A stretch of 64,000 nucleotides of DNA from Megasphaera_A sueciensis (GTDB taxonomy: Bacteria > Bacillota > Negativicutes > Veillonellales > Megasphaeraceae): positions 930,001 through 994,000 of the forward strand of contig NZ_CP116939.1 in assembly GCF_050219315.1 (NCBI RefSeq), read 5' to 3'. Both the position numbers and the translations under genes were made by a program. Below the pieces are notes generated by a model, which made no database searches, was not told the origin of the DNA, and saw only the letters and a program-made list of their open reading frames with translations. Below are positions 17,154 to 25,907 of this stretch, one piece after another; positions within the stretch are counted from its first letter, which is position 1, and the number at the start of each line of letters is the position of its first letter.

Positions 17154-17182
17154 ATTATATCGATACACCCTTGCTTTGTCAA
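17154..17182 (-). promoter_or_regulatory. Consensus promoter for yceD-rpmF
   Basis: The minus strand reads TTGACA (17177-17182), 17 bases and TATAAT (17154-17159), an exact consensus match. The predicted start point is about a dozen bases from the yceD ATG, giving a very short leader. Confidence 0.85.
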
Positions 17183-17213
17183 TGATTTTTTTCATCTGCC
17201 AAACGTTTGCCGC

Positions 17214-18860
17214 CTAGCTTTTTTGTCCTAAAAATTCCCGCAGCAACGAATTGGCAGGAACAATGGATTGATCAATGACTTCAAAGGGCCATAAAAACAT
17301 CAATAAACGCTGCGCTTCGTGATAATACGGGTTGTCCGGCGTAATAGATTTTAACAATGGCTCTGCATATGGCTTTAACGCGGCAATTTCATAAGGAAGC
17401 GCCGTATTAAAAATTGTATCGGCATCCTCTTGATAGGGATATATATTTTTTTCTTCCCCTTCCCGCACATCGCTCCATATTTCCAACGTCGCATCCGGTC
17501 CACGATCCCGAAATTGATGATCCCGTACCATACGGCGCAAAATACGCGTGTCAGACGTTGATATGCGATTATGGTCATTAATGCGAATCTGTGTCAATAC
17601 CCCTAACGATATTTTTACCTTTTCATAACGCGGCAGCATATACGTCAAGGAATCATTCAATGCGTGCAATCCTTCCACAACGATAGGCTGGCCTTCCTCC
17701 AAAACAGTAACTTTGTCATCAAAATGCCGATGTCCCGACACAAAATCAAAATGTGCCAAATGAACGTCATACCCTTGATGAAGAGCATCGATCTGCTGAT
17801 TAAACAAAGACACATCAATCGCCCGCAGTGATTCAAAATCATAGCTGCCGTCTTTATTTCGCGGTGTATCCTCCCGGTTTAGAAAGTAATCATCCAATGA
17901 AATCTGTACCGGCCGCAGTCCTATAACGCGGAGCTGCGTAACCAGACGTTTGCAGAATGTAGTTTTCCCAGCTGAAGAAGGGCCGGCAATAAGCACTACT
18001 TTTATTTTGGGGTGCTGATCTACAATAAAATCAGCTAGTTGAGCCAATTTCTTCTCCTGCAGTGCTTCGGCCATATCCACAATATCTTGAATAGATCCTT
18101 CTTCGATATATTTATTCAAATCAGACACATATTGGCATCGCACAATCCGTCCCCATTCCTCGGATTCCAAAAATACACGTGCTAATTTGGGAATTTCCAT
18201 ATATTCTGGCAATTCTTCGGGAGCATCTACCTTCGGATATTCTAAAATGACACCGGGAGCATACGAACGTAAATTAAAAATTGTGACATATCCCATATCA
18301 GGCAGCAGCGGTCCCATATAATAATCAAAAACCTGTCCGCACTGGTAGGTCATAATATGCTCGATATTTACATGGCTTAACAGATTGGCCTCCCGTTCCA
18401 TATTGCGGTTCAAACACATGTCCTTAGCCGTTTCCGCACTGACTGTGACTTGCCGGATATCCGCTTTTTGATCCACTAATTCCTGCATGCGCCGTTTTAT
18501 AGACCGCACATCCTCGACGGTTATCGTATGTCCTATGCTAAGCTCACAATATAACGCTTTTCTCAGTGCATGTTTGACATAGACTTTTCCCATCGGATAT
18601 AGATCGGCAACCGCTCTGACAAGCAATAAAATAACCGTTCGCTGCATACAATTATTACCTTCTATCGTCGCCAGGGAAAACCATTCCACTGTTCCATCGG
18701 TCAGTATCTTTGTTTGCAATCCGACCATCTGGTTATTAAACAAAGCCAGCACAATACGCGCCTTTGAATCTGCACAATGCTGATTGCTGATATTAAGCAG
18801 CGTTGTGCCATATTCCACTTCATACACTGCATGATTGGTTATATCTTGGATTTTTATCAT
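17214..18860 (-). CDS. TGS-domain/uridine kinase-like fusion protein
   Basis: A 548-residue two-part protein. Residues ~1-200 resemble the TGS plus second additional domain (SAD) of threonyl-tRNA synthetase. Residues ~270-480 form a P-loop kinase of the uridine kinase/phosphoribulokinase family, with Walker A IAGPSSAGKTT at 291-301, the SLDDYFLNREDTPRNKDGSYDFES block and the FVSGHRHF segment. Such fusions are widespread in Firmicutes and are annotated as nucleoside kinases; the physiological substrate is not firmly known. It is monocistronic and divergent from the next gene. Confidence 0.85.
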   Translation of the reverse strand: MIKIQDITNHAVYEVEYGTTLLNISNQHCADSKARIVLALFNNQMVGLQTKILTDGTVEWFSLATIEGNNCMQRTVILLLVRAVADLYPMGKVYVKHALRKALYCELSIGHTITVEDVRSIKRRMQELVDQKADIRQVTVSAETAKDMCLNRNMEREANLLSHVNIEHIMTYQCGQVFDYYMGPLLPDMGYVTIFNLRSYAPGVILEYPKVDAPEELPEYMEIPKLARVFLESEEWGRIVRCQYVSDLNKYIEEGSIQDIVDMAEALQEKKLAQLADFIVDQHPKIKVVLIAGPSSAGKTTFCKRLVTQLRVIGLRPVQISLDDYFLNREDTPRNKDGSYDFESLRAIDVSLFNQQIDALHQGYDVHLAHFDFVSGHRHFDDKVTVLEEGQPIVVEGLHALNDSLTYMLPRYEKVKISLGVLTQIRINDHNRISTSDTRILRRMVRDHQFRDRGPDATLEIWSDVREGEEKNIYPYQEDADTIFNTALPYEIAALKPYAEPLLKSITPDNPYYHEAQRLLMFLWPFEVIDQSIVPANSLLREFLGQKS

Positions 18861-18995
18861 ATACTCATCTCCAGAAACATGATACGTTTATTATATCAAA
18901 CTATTCAGGAAAATGTGCCGTTTTCCTTTTTCTGCCGGTAAATGTGCTATAATGAAACCACGTGACAAAAGACCTGTCAGGAAAGAAGGATTTCT

Positions 18996-20036
18996 ATGAA
19001 ACACCGCATTCCTACTCCGGATATTTCTATCTGGATTGCCTTATGTATCATTATACTATGTTTAGCTGCCGCCGCCTATACATATACGTATATGTATAAA
19101 GAAACACCTGATTATTCCTTATCCCACATCATTGCCGCTGCCCAATCCGGTGATGCCCGTACTTTCGAGGAAATGACGGACGAAACAACCATCTCCGGAC
19201 AGCTGTTTGATGCGATGATCCAAGATACAGACACGGCTGAACAACCATCTGTTCTGCTGCAATTAGCATGGCGGCCGCTGAAGACAGAATTCACAACCAA
19301 TACGCAAACATATCTGCATGACCGTATCACCGGAGATGTGGATACTCCTTCTTTTAAAAAAGCAGAAGAAGAGATAGACAACCGGCTCCGTACATTCGGG
19401 TTTCCCTTATCCATGAAAGGCTGGCATTACGTCTCTTCTTCCTTCAGCCGCCGCGTAGATGACAAAACAGCTGAAATAGATATAACCTTCCATCAAAACC
19501 TTCTCAACAAAAATATAACCGGAACTGTCATTCTGACCCGCTATGATAAAAACTGTTGGCATATCACCGGGGTCGCACATGCAGATACGTTTCTCAAAAA
19601 CCTGCACAGCGCTTATAAAAGTGAATTAACGGCATATAACCAACCGGTTCGGGATAAAATCAACCGCCTTGTTACCCTCAACCGGTTATCCTCTCAGCTG
19701 GTCCGCAGCAAAGATCACAAACAAACCTTTCTGCGTCTCCAGTATACACCTGTCATCAAAGGAGATCCGGAAAACATTAAGGATATAGAAGCTGCATATA
19801 CACTGCAGAGCAGTGATGACAATACACTGCTCTATTATGCCGAGATATCAATCTACCCTAATAAGGCGGAGGCGACACATACCAGCCAGTTTCTCCTGAA
19901 TCCACTGATTCCTTCTCAATATACAATAATCGGATACTCCGACCTCTCCGCAACAACATCCTCCCTATCAGTTACGGCCATTCATTTTAAAGACGGTACA
20001 ACGTGGAAATTAGCCAATGCGTTGCCAGAAACATAA
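18996..20036 (+). CDS. Membrane-anchored protein of unknown function
   Basis: A 346-residue protein with one N-terminal transmembrane helix (residues ~12-32, IWIALCIIILCLAAAAYTYTY) and a long exported part. The segment SLSHIIAAAQSGDARTFEEM followed by a repeat-like second half is reminiscent of DUF2939-type proteins, but I cannot confirm the family. No catalytic motif is visible. AAGAAGG lies 6 bases before the ATG and a TGCTATAAT extended -10 lies at 18946-18953. It is transcribed alone and ends at a strong terminator. Confidence 0.7.
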   Translation: MKHRIPTPDISIWIALCIIILCLAAAAYTYTYMYKETPDYSLSHIIAAAQSGDARTFEEMTDETTISGQLFDAMIQDTDTAEQPSVLLQLAWRPLKTEFTTNTQTYLHDRITGDVDTPSFKKAEEEIDNRLRTFGFPLSMKGWHYVSSSFSRRVDDKTAEIDITFHQNLLNKNITGTVILTRYDKNCWHITGVAHADTFLKNLHSAYKSELTAYNQPVRDKINRLVTLNRLSSQLVRSKDHKQTFLRLQYTPVIKGDPENIKDIEAAYTLQSSDDNTLLYYAEISIYPNKAEATHTSQFLLNPLIPSQYTIIGYSDLSATTSSLSVTAIHFKDGTTWKLANALPET

Positions 20037-20076
20037 ACAAGAAAACAGACCGTGTCTGTCATATCGCGGCAGAAAG

Positions 20077-20119
20077 CAATCTTTTTGAACCTGCTAGGTT
20101 CGAAAAGATTGTTTTTTTT
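20077..20119 (+). terminator. Intrinsic terminator
   Basis: A 15-base arm (20077-20091) pairs almost perfectly with 20097-20111 and is followed by eight T. It ends the anchored-protein gene. Confidence 0.9.
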
Positions 20120-20168
20120 ACATGCCTACACGTCGGCAGCCAATTGTATCCTGCCATATGTCTCTCCC

Positions 20169-20705
20169 CTATCGAAATTCCAATATCTTATTTTTAATCC
20201 TGGGGTAAAAAATATAAGCGACAATAACGGTTAAAATCATTTCCGGTACAATATAAGAAACATTATATATAGCGGAGTATATCCACGGATTTTGTCCTTT
20301 AGGAGCATAGGCTGCAAATATGACCGCCCCGGATATAATGGAAAGCGCACATCGCCCCATGCAAGCCAGCAGCGTTCCCGCCGCTATTTTCCAACAAGCA
20401 GACGGTCTGATAAATCCGGCAATTCCCAATATTCCGTACCCCATAAGGTAATCCAATATAATACTCATGGGATGAATCGTAAATTTTAGTCCCAGCAGGA
20501 AATGGAACATCCCATATACGACCCCGACTAATATCCCTTTTCGTCCGCCCCAGCGAAAAGCAAAAAAGATAAGCGGAGCCATGCTGGCGGGATGAATAGC
20601 CCCCCCTTGCGGCAATTGGAACAAAATAATAAGACTAAGGATATACGTCAAAGCAATGGCCAGGCCGGCTTCCACTATCATGTTAAAACGAGTATGCATC
20701 ATCAA
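20169..20705 (-). CDS. thiT: Energy-coupling-factor thiamine transporter S component ThiT
   Basis: A 178-residue membrane protein with about six helices. Blocks typical of ThiT are HPASMAPLIFFAFRWGGRKGIL, YGMFHFLLG, LDYLMGYGILGIAG and SGAVIFAAYAPKGQNPWIYSAIYN, the last forming the thiamine-binding site. ThiT works with EcfA, EcfA' and EcfT, which are not in this window. I looked for a TPP riboswitch upstream and did not find the CTGAGA or ACC-TGATCTGG landmarks. Confidence 0.88.
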   Translation of the reverse strand: MMMHTRFNMIVEAGLAIALTYILSLIILFQLPQGGAIHPASMAPLIFFAFRWGGRKGILVGVVYGMFHFLLGLKFTIHPMSIILDYLMGYGILGIAGFIRPSACWKIAAGTLLACMGRCALSIISGAVIFAAYAPKGQNPWIYSAIYNVSYIVPEMILTVIVAYIFYPRIKNKILEFR

Positions 20706-20929
20706 AAACTTCCTCCCGCTGCATCTTAAGAAACCGCAGCAAACGGTATCCTATCAATCGCGCGGCCGAGAACACAAACACTTCTACGTCTCTATTGACA
20801 AGTATGCAGCATATATGTCAATGATTAAATTATAACACATTTAATTGTTTCTCATGAATAAAAGTAGAATATATATATTTTTATGTTTTCTAATATAACT
20901 TATATAGTATAAATTATCCAAAAATAAAA
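20706..20929. other. Intergenic region between thiT and the alcohol dehydrogenase operon
   Basis: The right part is very AT-rich. It contains a 7-base inverted repeat, ATTGACA at 20794-20800 and TGTCAAT at 20816-20822, that could be an operator or a weak promoter element for thiT. I see no gene, RNA or known riboswitch here. Confidence 0.35.
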
Positions 20930-20957
20930 GCTGGATCCTATACAAACAGAATCCAGC
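20930..20957 (-). terminator. Terminator of the pdxA2 catabolic operon
   Basis: GCTGGAT (20930-20936) and ATCCAGC (20951-20957) form a stem followed on the minus strand by TTTTATTTTT. It lies downstream of the last catabolic gene. Confidence 0.75.
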
Positions 20958-21009
20958 AAAATACTATATATCATTTGTTATATAATCGATCACAATGAAA
21001 CCAATATTT

Positions 21010-22158
21010 TTAAAACAATTTCTTATAGATATAGCGGATATCATCCAAAGACAATTCCTTGCAATTATTCACCAATAACCGTTGCTGCTGACTGCCTGCT
21101 TCTACAAGAAAATCGAGATCTTCGGCTTTTACACCTAATTCTTCCAAATTTGTCGGAATATTTACTTTGTCTACAATGTCTTTTATTTCTTCAATAATAT
21201 AATCTGCTTTGACATTTACGGACTCATTGTATTTTTCCGGATATACGGCATCACAAAGCATCGCAAGCCGATTGGCACAGGCATCCTTATTAAATTCCAT
21301 GACATGGGCAAAAAGAATGGCATTTGATACACCATGAGCAATATGGTATTTGCCGCCTAATGGGTATGACAATGCATGAACAGCCGTCGTTCCCGACCCG
21401 GTAATAGCAATTCCGCCATAAAAAGCACCCATCAGCATTTCCATTTTCGCTTCCATGTTTGCCGCATCAGCATAGGCTTCACGGATATTATGGAAAATTT
21501 TGCAAGCACCTTCTTTGGCATATGTATCACTAAGAATCGTTGCTTTTTTGGACGTAAAGCATTCTACTACATGAGCCAACGCATCTACACCGGTCGCAGC
21601 AATAATCTTAGGCGGCAGCTGGTTGATCATATCGGCATCCAGTATGACATAGTCGGGAATCATGCAGTTATTCACAATGCCCTGCTTCGATTGTTTTTCC
21701 GGAATAGCAACAATAGCATTGCATGTAGCCTCCGAACCAGTGCCGCAGGTCGTAGGAATCATAACCGTTTTAATATATTTTTTAGCAATAGACGGATCTT
21801 GCAAAAGATCACGAACGCTATATTCGGCTCCGATTACAATGCTGGCCAGCTTGGAAACATCCATAACGCTGCCGCCGCCTACACCTATAATAAAATCAAT
21901 GGAAGCACCTTTCGTTTCTTCAATAACTCGTTCTACATCTTGGTACGACGGTTCCGATGCAAGATCATCAATAACAGTGTAACTATTCTTAGAACAAAGT
22001 TCTTCAATTCGTTTTGTAAGCCCAGATTCCCGTACCCCCTTATCCGTAAAAATAAGGATAGAACGAACCTGTTCACATTCAATGATTTCCGTAATTTTTT
22101 CTATACTTCCTTGCCCAGCATACGTAATGGCCGGAATCGTCAATTGACATTGTTTCAT
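21010..22158 (-). CDS. Iron-containing alcohol dehydrogenase
   Basis: A 382-residue group III (iron-type) NAD(P)-dependent dehydrogenase. The nucleotide-binding motif GVGGGSVMDVSKL and the IPTTCGTGSEAT block are clear. Metal ligands are the Asp in ILDADMI and the histidines in GVDALAHVVECF, YHIAHGVSNAI and LFAHVMEFN. The substrate could be a short-chain alcohol, hydroxybutyrate or an aldehyde formed by the pathway. The start at 22158 has GGAGG 8 bases upstream; the longer reading from 22233 has no such site. It is the last gene of the operon. Confidence 0.9.
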   Translation of the reverse strand: MKQCQLTIPAITYAGQGSIEKITEIIECEQVRSILIFTDKGVRESGLTKRIEELCSKNSYTVIDDLASEPSYQDVERVIEETKGASIDFIIGVGGGSVMDVSKLASIVIGAEYSVRDLLQDPSIAKKYIKTVMIPTTCGTGSEATCNAIVAIPEKQSKQGIVNNCMIPDYVILDADMINQLPPKIIAATGVDALAHVVECFTSKKATILSDTYAKEGACKIFHNIREAYADAANMEAKMEMLMGAFYGGIAITGSGTTAVHALSYPLGGKYHIAHGVSNAILFAHVMEFNKDACANRLAMLCDAVYPEKYNESVNVKADYIIEEIKDIVDKVNIPTNLEELGVKAEDLDFLVEAGSQQQRLLVNNCKELSLDDIRYIYKKLF

Positions 22159-22192
22159 ACTATTTCCTCCAAAATTTCTTTTTATTGCGTAA

Positions 22193-23344
22193 TTAAAATG
22201 GGAATGACAAATTTTTATATCTGACGTTTCCATTAATAATAGTAACTTGAGGAAGAATCATTTTTTCTCCATCAAATTCCTCTCCCATTCTATTTTTTAA
22301 ATGAAACGGTCTATCTGCAACACTAAAAATTGTAGCATTAGCAGCTGCACCATTGTCAAGAGTACCAATTCCATCAGGTAAATGATGAATTTTAGCTGGA
22401 TGATAGGTACAATCCGCAATAACTTCTTCCAACGCCAGGCCTAAATTTAACCACTTTGAAAGTACAACGGGCAATCCCCAGCACATATTGCTAAATATAC
22501 CGTTTTGTGTTAAATCAGTAGAAATTATGTCTGGCTTAAACCCTTGTGCTATCGCAGGTTGAATCACCTTATAACAATGATTTATGCGTGCATCTGCAGA
22601 ATCAAAATATACCCCCCGTTTTCTCGCTTCGAATACAGCCTCTTTTACTTTTCCATTTTCATCAATGATAGTACTTCTCTTCCCTTGATAAATATGACAA
22701 ATAACATCACCGGGCCTCATTTTTGAAACAATTTCTTCCATTGGGCAAGGTGGATTGGTAACATGCAGCGTGATTGGGCAATCCAGTTCATTTGCCAACT
22801 CTATTGTTTTATCTAAAACAGTATTCCCAAAACCTTCAACAACTTCAGCCCCATAACGTAATTTTAACCCTCTTGCATGTTTTGAATCTTTCACCATGAT
22901 ATCCCTCAATCTATTAACATCATAATGTTGTGGGTCCACATTCTCGGGATACCGTTCCGTAATTTGGCCTGCCGGAGATACATTAATAGAATAAAAAATA
23001 TTTAAATAACCTGCATCAACGATATGACTCTTAAAAATCGGCCAAGTAGCAATACCTGAACTACCACCATCAATTGTTGATGTTATTCCCATGGGAATTA
23101 ATCCTAAATCTGCGGCTAATCCCGGCTCTGTAACATCTTTGAAAATATGTGTATGAGAATCAATCCAACCAGGACTTACATAATACCCATCTGCATCTAG
23201 TTCATCGGTTATTGTATATGACGTATTAGAATGATATTCCACAAATTTTCCATTGCGAATTGCTATATTGCCTTTTGCAGATGTACCTTTTTCAGGATTA
23301 ATTATATTTGCATTTTTAATTAATATGTCTATGCGTTCACCCAT
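22193..23344 (-). CDS. Metal-dependent amidohydrolase (dihydroorotase/deacetylase-like)
   Basis: A 383-residue amidohydrolase-superfamily enzyme resembling the EF_0837/AHA_3915-type deacetylases. The binuclear metal site is readable: HTH in DSHTHIF, a probable carboxylated lysine in RGLKLRYG, His in ITLHVTN and VICHIYQGK, and the catalytic Asp in ISTDLTQNG. It would cut an amide or cyclic amide bond in the pathway substrate. The start at 23344 has AAGGAG 8 bases upstream. Base composition is lower in GC than in the flanking operon genes (44 of 120 bases in 22561-22680), hinting at separate acquisition. Confidence 0.8.
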   Translation of the reverse strand: MGERIDILIKNANIINPEKGTSAKGNIAIRNGKFVEYHSNTSYTITDELDADGYYVSPGWIDSHTHIFKDVTEPGLAADLGLIPMGITSTIDGGSSGIATWPIFKSHIVDAGYLNIFYSINVSPAGQITERYPENVDPQHYDVNRLRDIMVKDSKHARGLKLRYGAEVVEGFGNTVLDKTIELANELDCPITLHVTNPPCPMEEIVSKMRPGDVICHIYQGKRSTIIDENGKVKEAVFEARKRGVYFDSADARINHCYKVIQPAIAQGFKPDIISTDLTQNGIFSNMCWGLPVVLSKWLNLGLALEEVIADCTYHPAKIHHLPDGIGTLDNGAAANATIFSVADRPFHLKNRMGEEFDGEKMILPQVTIINGNVRYKNLSFPF

Positions 23345-23395
23345 TAGACGAACTCCTTTCTTTAACAAAGAATGTTTAACACGTTGAACACGATT

Positions 23396-24694
23396 TTATT
23401 CTCCGACTTTTTTATTGAAATTAATAAATAAGGAAAATAATCCAATGCCTATACCAAAGCAAGCAAATAACAATATTGCCAGAAAATAAGAACCAGTTGA
23501 ACCTACAATTGCACCAATAATCAATGGAATAATGGCTCCGCCAATATTACCAACACAATTCATGCATCCGCCTACTGTACCTATGTTTTCACGCTGTGCC
23601 AATGCCGCCGGCACGGTCCAATACAAACAACCAGACCATTTTTGGAAAAATAACGCCACTGTAATACAAGCTATGGCTCCATATATAGAGTTTGTTTGAC
23701 TTAATAAAAGCATCGCCGTTCCAGTAGCAACTCCAATTAACAGTAAATTCCCATGCATAATTTTATTATATTTTTCTTTTCCAAACTTACGTTTCAATGT
23801 ATCCGTAATGGTTCCACCCAATAAACCACCCAATACACTCACACCATAAATAACGAACAAAGCTCCGCCTAATCCTTTAATATCTAAGTGATGCACCGTC
23901 GCCAGATACATGGGACCCCATGTCATTAAACCGTATGCAATACAGTTACCACAGGTAAAACCAAAACACATTCCCCAAAAACTTTTATGGGCAAAATATT
24001 GTTTTAAATTTACCTTAATTTTTTCTTTTTTATCGTCTTCTTGGTTAGACTTCCATTCTTCTTCTAACGCATTTTTAATATACTCACGTTCTGCCTGATT
24101 CACATTTTTATTTGTATCAGGTGTCGTCATCAATTTTCTGCCGCAAATAAGAACGATAAGGGCTGTTAAAATACCAATCGCTACAAGCGCTTCACGCCAG
24201 CCATTAAGCCATAATACAAAAAAAGCAACAAGTGGTGCCCCAAACGCATTTCCCAAGGAAGAACCCACATCTACAAGAGCACTGCCACGAGAACGTTCCG
24301 TAACAGGAAGCCATATAGATTGTAATTTAGCTCCGGCAGGATAAATCGGTGCTTCTGAAACTCCCAACAACGCTCTAATAAACATAAAAACTTTGCTGCT
24401 GCTTATAAACCCTGTTATAATCTGGAAAACGCCCCAGCATAAACCACCAATCAATAAAACCTTACCAGGTTTAAATCTATCACAAAGCCAGCCACAAGGA
24501 ATTTGCATTAATGCATATCCCCAAAAAAAAGCACTCAATATAGCACCCACTATTTCTGGTGAAAAGTGTAACTCTTCTTGAATTTGCGGCATGCAAACAG
24601 ATATAACCGCTCTATCAATATAATTAATAGTGCAAATTACAGCCAGCATAATAAAGATTGTCCATCGTGCATTTGTTTTTTTCATCTGTTCCAT
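23396..24694 (-). CDS. MFS transporter, anion:cation symporter (ACS) type
   Basis: A 432-residue carrier with about 12 helices. The N-terminal segment TINYIDRAVISVCMPQIQEEL, the GYALMQIPCGWLCDRF loop and LGVSEAPIYPAGAKL are typical of the ACS family, which imports organic anions such as hexuronates, glucarate, tartrate or sialate. It is the only carrier in the catabolic operon and is the likely importer of its substrate. The gene is notably AT-rich (15 GC of 60 bases in 24001-24060). GGAAGG lies 10 bases before the ATG. Confidence 0.87.
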   Translation of the reverse strand: MEQMKKTNARWTIFIMLAVICTINYIDRAVISVCMPQIQEELHFSPEIVGAILSAFFWGYALMQIPCGWLCDRFKPGKVLLIGGLCWGVFQIITGFISSSKVFMFIRALLGVSEAPIYPAGAKLQSIWLPVTERSRGSALVDVGSSLGNAFGAPLVAFFVLWLNGWREALVAIGILTALIVLICGRKLMTTPDTNKNVNQAEREYIKNALEEEWKSNQEDDKKEKIKVNLKQYFAHKSFWGMCFGFTCGNCIAYGLMTWGPMYLATVHHLDIKGLGGALFVIYGVSVLGGLLGGTITDTLKRKFGKEKYNKIMHGNLLLIGVATGTAMLLLSQTNSIYGAIACITVALFFQKWSGCLYWTVPAALAQRENIGTVGGCMNCVGNIGGAIIPLIIGAIVGSTGSYFLAILLFACFGIGIGLFSLFINFNKKVGE

Positions 24695-24834
24695 TTAATA
24701 CACACCTTCCTTTATAACAAAATAACGTATTCAGCATAATTTTTTCTGTTTAGCACAGCGGTTGCCATACTATTTTTCATACGCATGAATCATTGCTAAC
24801 GGGGAGCATGGGCGTTTTCAAACAGCGTCAATCA

Positions 24835-24863
24835 TTTCATATCGTCTTTATTTAAATATGAAA
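24835..24863. repeat. Inverted repeat in the operon's largest internal gap
   Basis: TTTCATAT (24835-24842) and ATATGAAA (24856-24863) form an 8-bp inverted repeat in the 214-base gap between the hydroxyacid dehydrogenase and the MFS gene. It could be an operator or a processing hairpin. I see no gene or strong promoter in the rest of the gap. Confidence 0.35.
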
Positions 24864-24908
24864 GAAAAAATTTACTGAACTAGTGGTGACCATTAAAATA
24901 TACTGCAA

Positions 24909-25886
24909 TTATTTTTGCCACCGTAAATGATCATACGCTTTAGGATTACAAACTTTGTCCCATTTTTGACCATTGACTATGGCTACAGCTCCTTCGGCTG
25001 CCATCGTAGCGACTCCAGAGGCTGCTTCTTGCGTTTGCCCCGCCATATGTGGAGAAACAATAATGTTTTCATGTTTAAACAGAGGATCATTTGGATCTAT
25101 GGGTTCATGTTCGACAACATCCAAACCAGCGCTATGAATCCAATTTTCAGTCAGTGCTTTATCTAAAGCTGCTTCATCGACAATACCGCCGCGGGCACAA
25201 TTGATCACAATCGCTGTAGGTTTCATCATCTTTAATTCTGCTTCTCCTATCATCCCCCGTGTTTCCGGTGTCAGCGGTGTATGTACCGAAATAACATCCG
25301 ATTCTTTAATAATGTCATGTACATCAGCTCTATACCCATAGCCCTGATTTTCTACTACTTCTTCATTAATAAATGGATCATACACAAGGACTTTCATCCC
25401 AATGCCTGTCGCCATTTCAGCAAATACGCTGCCAATATGACCATAGCCGACAAGACCCAGCGTTTTGCCAAATAATTCATACGCCTTATACGCACTGCGA
25501 ACAGCAAAATTTCCTTTTCGCATTTCAATATCACTATGCAACATATCCTTGGCACAAGCAAACATCATAGCCATAGAATGCTCTGCCACTGAACGTGTAT
25601 TGGCTCCCGGCGCAATAACTACCGGTATTCCCAATTCAGTAGCTCCTTTTACATCGACATTATCGACTCCCACACCGGGGCGAGCTATAACCTTAAGATT
25701 CGGACATTGTTCCATAGTCGCTTTATCGATATGCCCAATACGTATAATGACTCCATCTGCATCTTTTAATTCCGGCAACATATCTTCCGGTTCACCGCTA
25801 TTAGTAATAACTACATCGACACCTGCTTTTTCTAATACAGCCATTCCATCATCATGTAGTCTATGGGAAATAACAATTTTTGCCAT
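24909..25886 (-). CDS. D-2-hydroxyacid dehydrogenase (SerA-like)
   Basis: A 325-residue NAD-dependent dehydrogenase of the phosphoglycerate dehydrogenase/hydroxypyruvate reductase group. The Rossmann motif GLVGYGHIGSVFAEMA sits near residue 145. Catalytic residues are Arg in NCARGGIVDEAAL, Glu in DVVEHEPIDP and His in VSPHMAGQT. There is no regulatory ACT domain, so a catabolic rather than serine-biosynthetic role fits. It lies 21 bases after the lyase gene. Confidence 0.9.
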   Translation of the reverse strand: MAKIVISHRLHDDGMAVLEKAGVDVVITNSGEPEDMLPELKDADGVIIRIGHIDKATMEQCPNLKVIARPGVGVDNVDVKGATELGIPVVIAPGANTRSVAEHSMAMMFACAKDMLHSDIEMRKGNFAVRSAYKAYELFGKTLGLVGYGHIGSVFAEMATGIGMKVLVYDPFINEEVVENQGYGYRADVHDIIKESDVISVHTPLTPETRGMIGEAELKMMKPTAIVINCARGGIVDEAALDKALTENWIHSAGLDVVEHEPIDPNDPLFKHENIIVSPHMAGQTQEAASGVATMAAEGAVAIVNGQKWDKVCNPKAYDHLRWQK

Positions 25887-25907
25887 AATTCATAAACCTC
25901 CTAAGCA

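Noticed and set aside
17136..17195. Longer YceD protein starting at 17195
   Set aside because: That start lies upstream of a perfect TTGACA-17-TATAAT promoter, so it would not be transcribed from it.
20706..20900. TPP riboswitch upstream of thiT
   Set aside because: The conserved CTGAGA and the GAACCTGATCTGG-type elements are absent from the minus strand.
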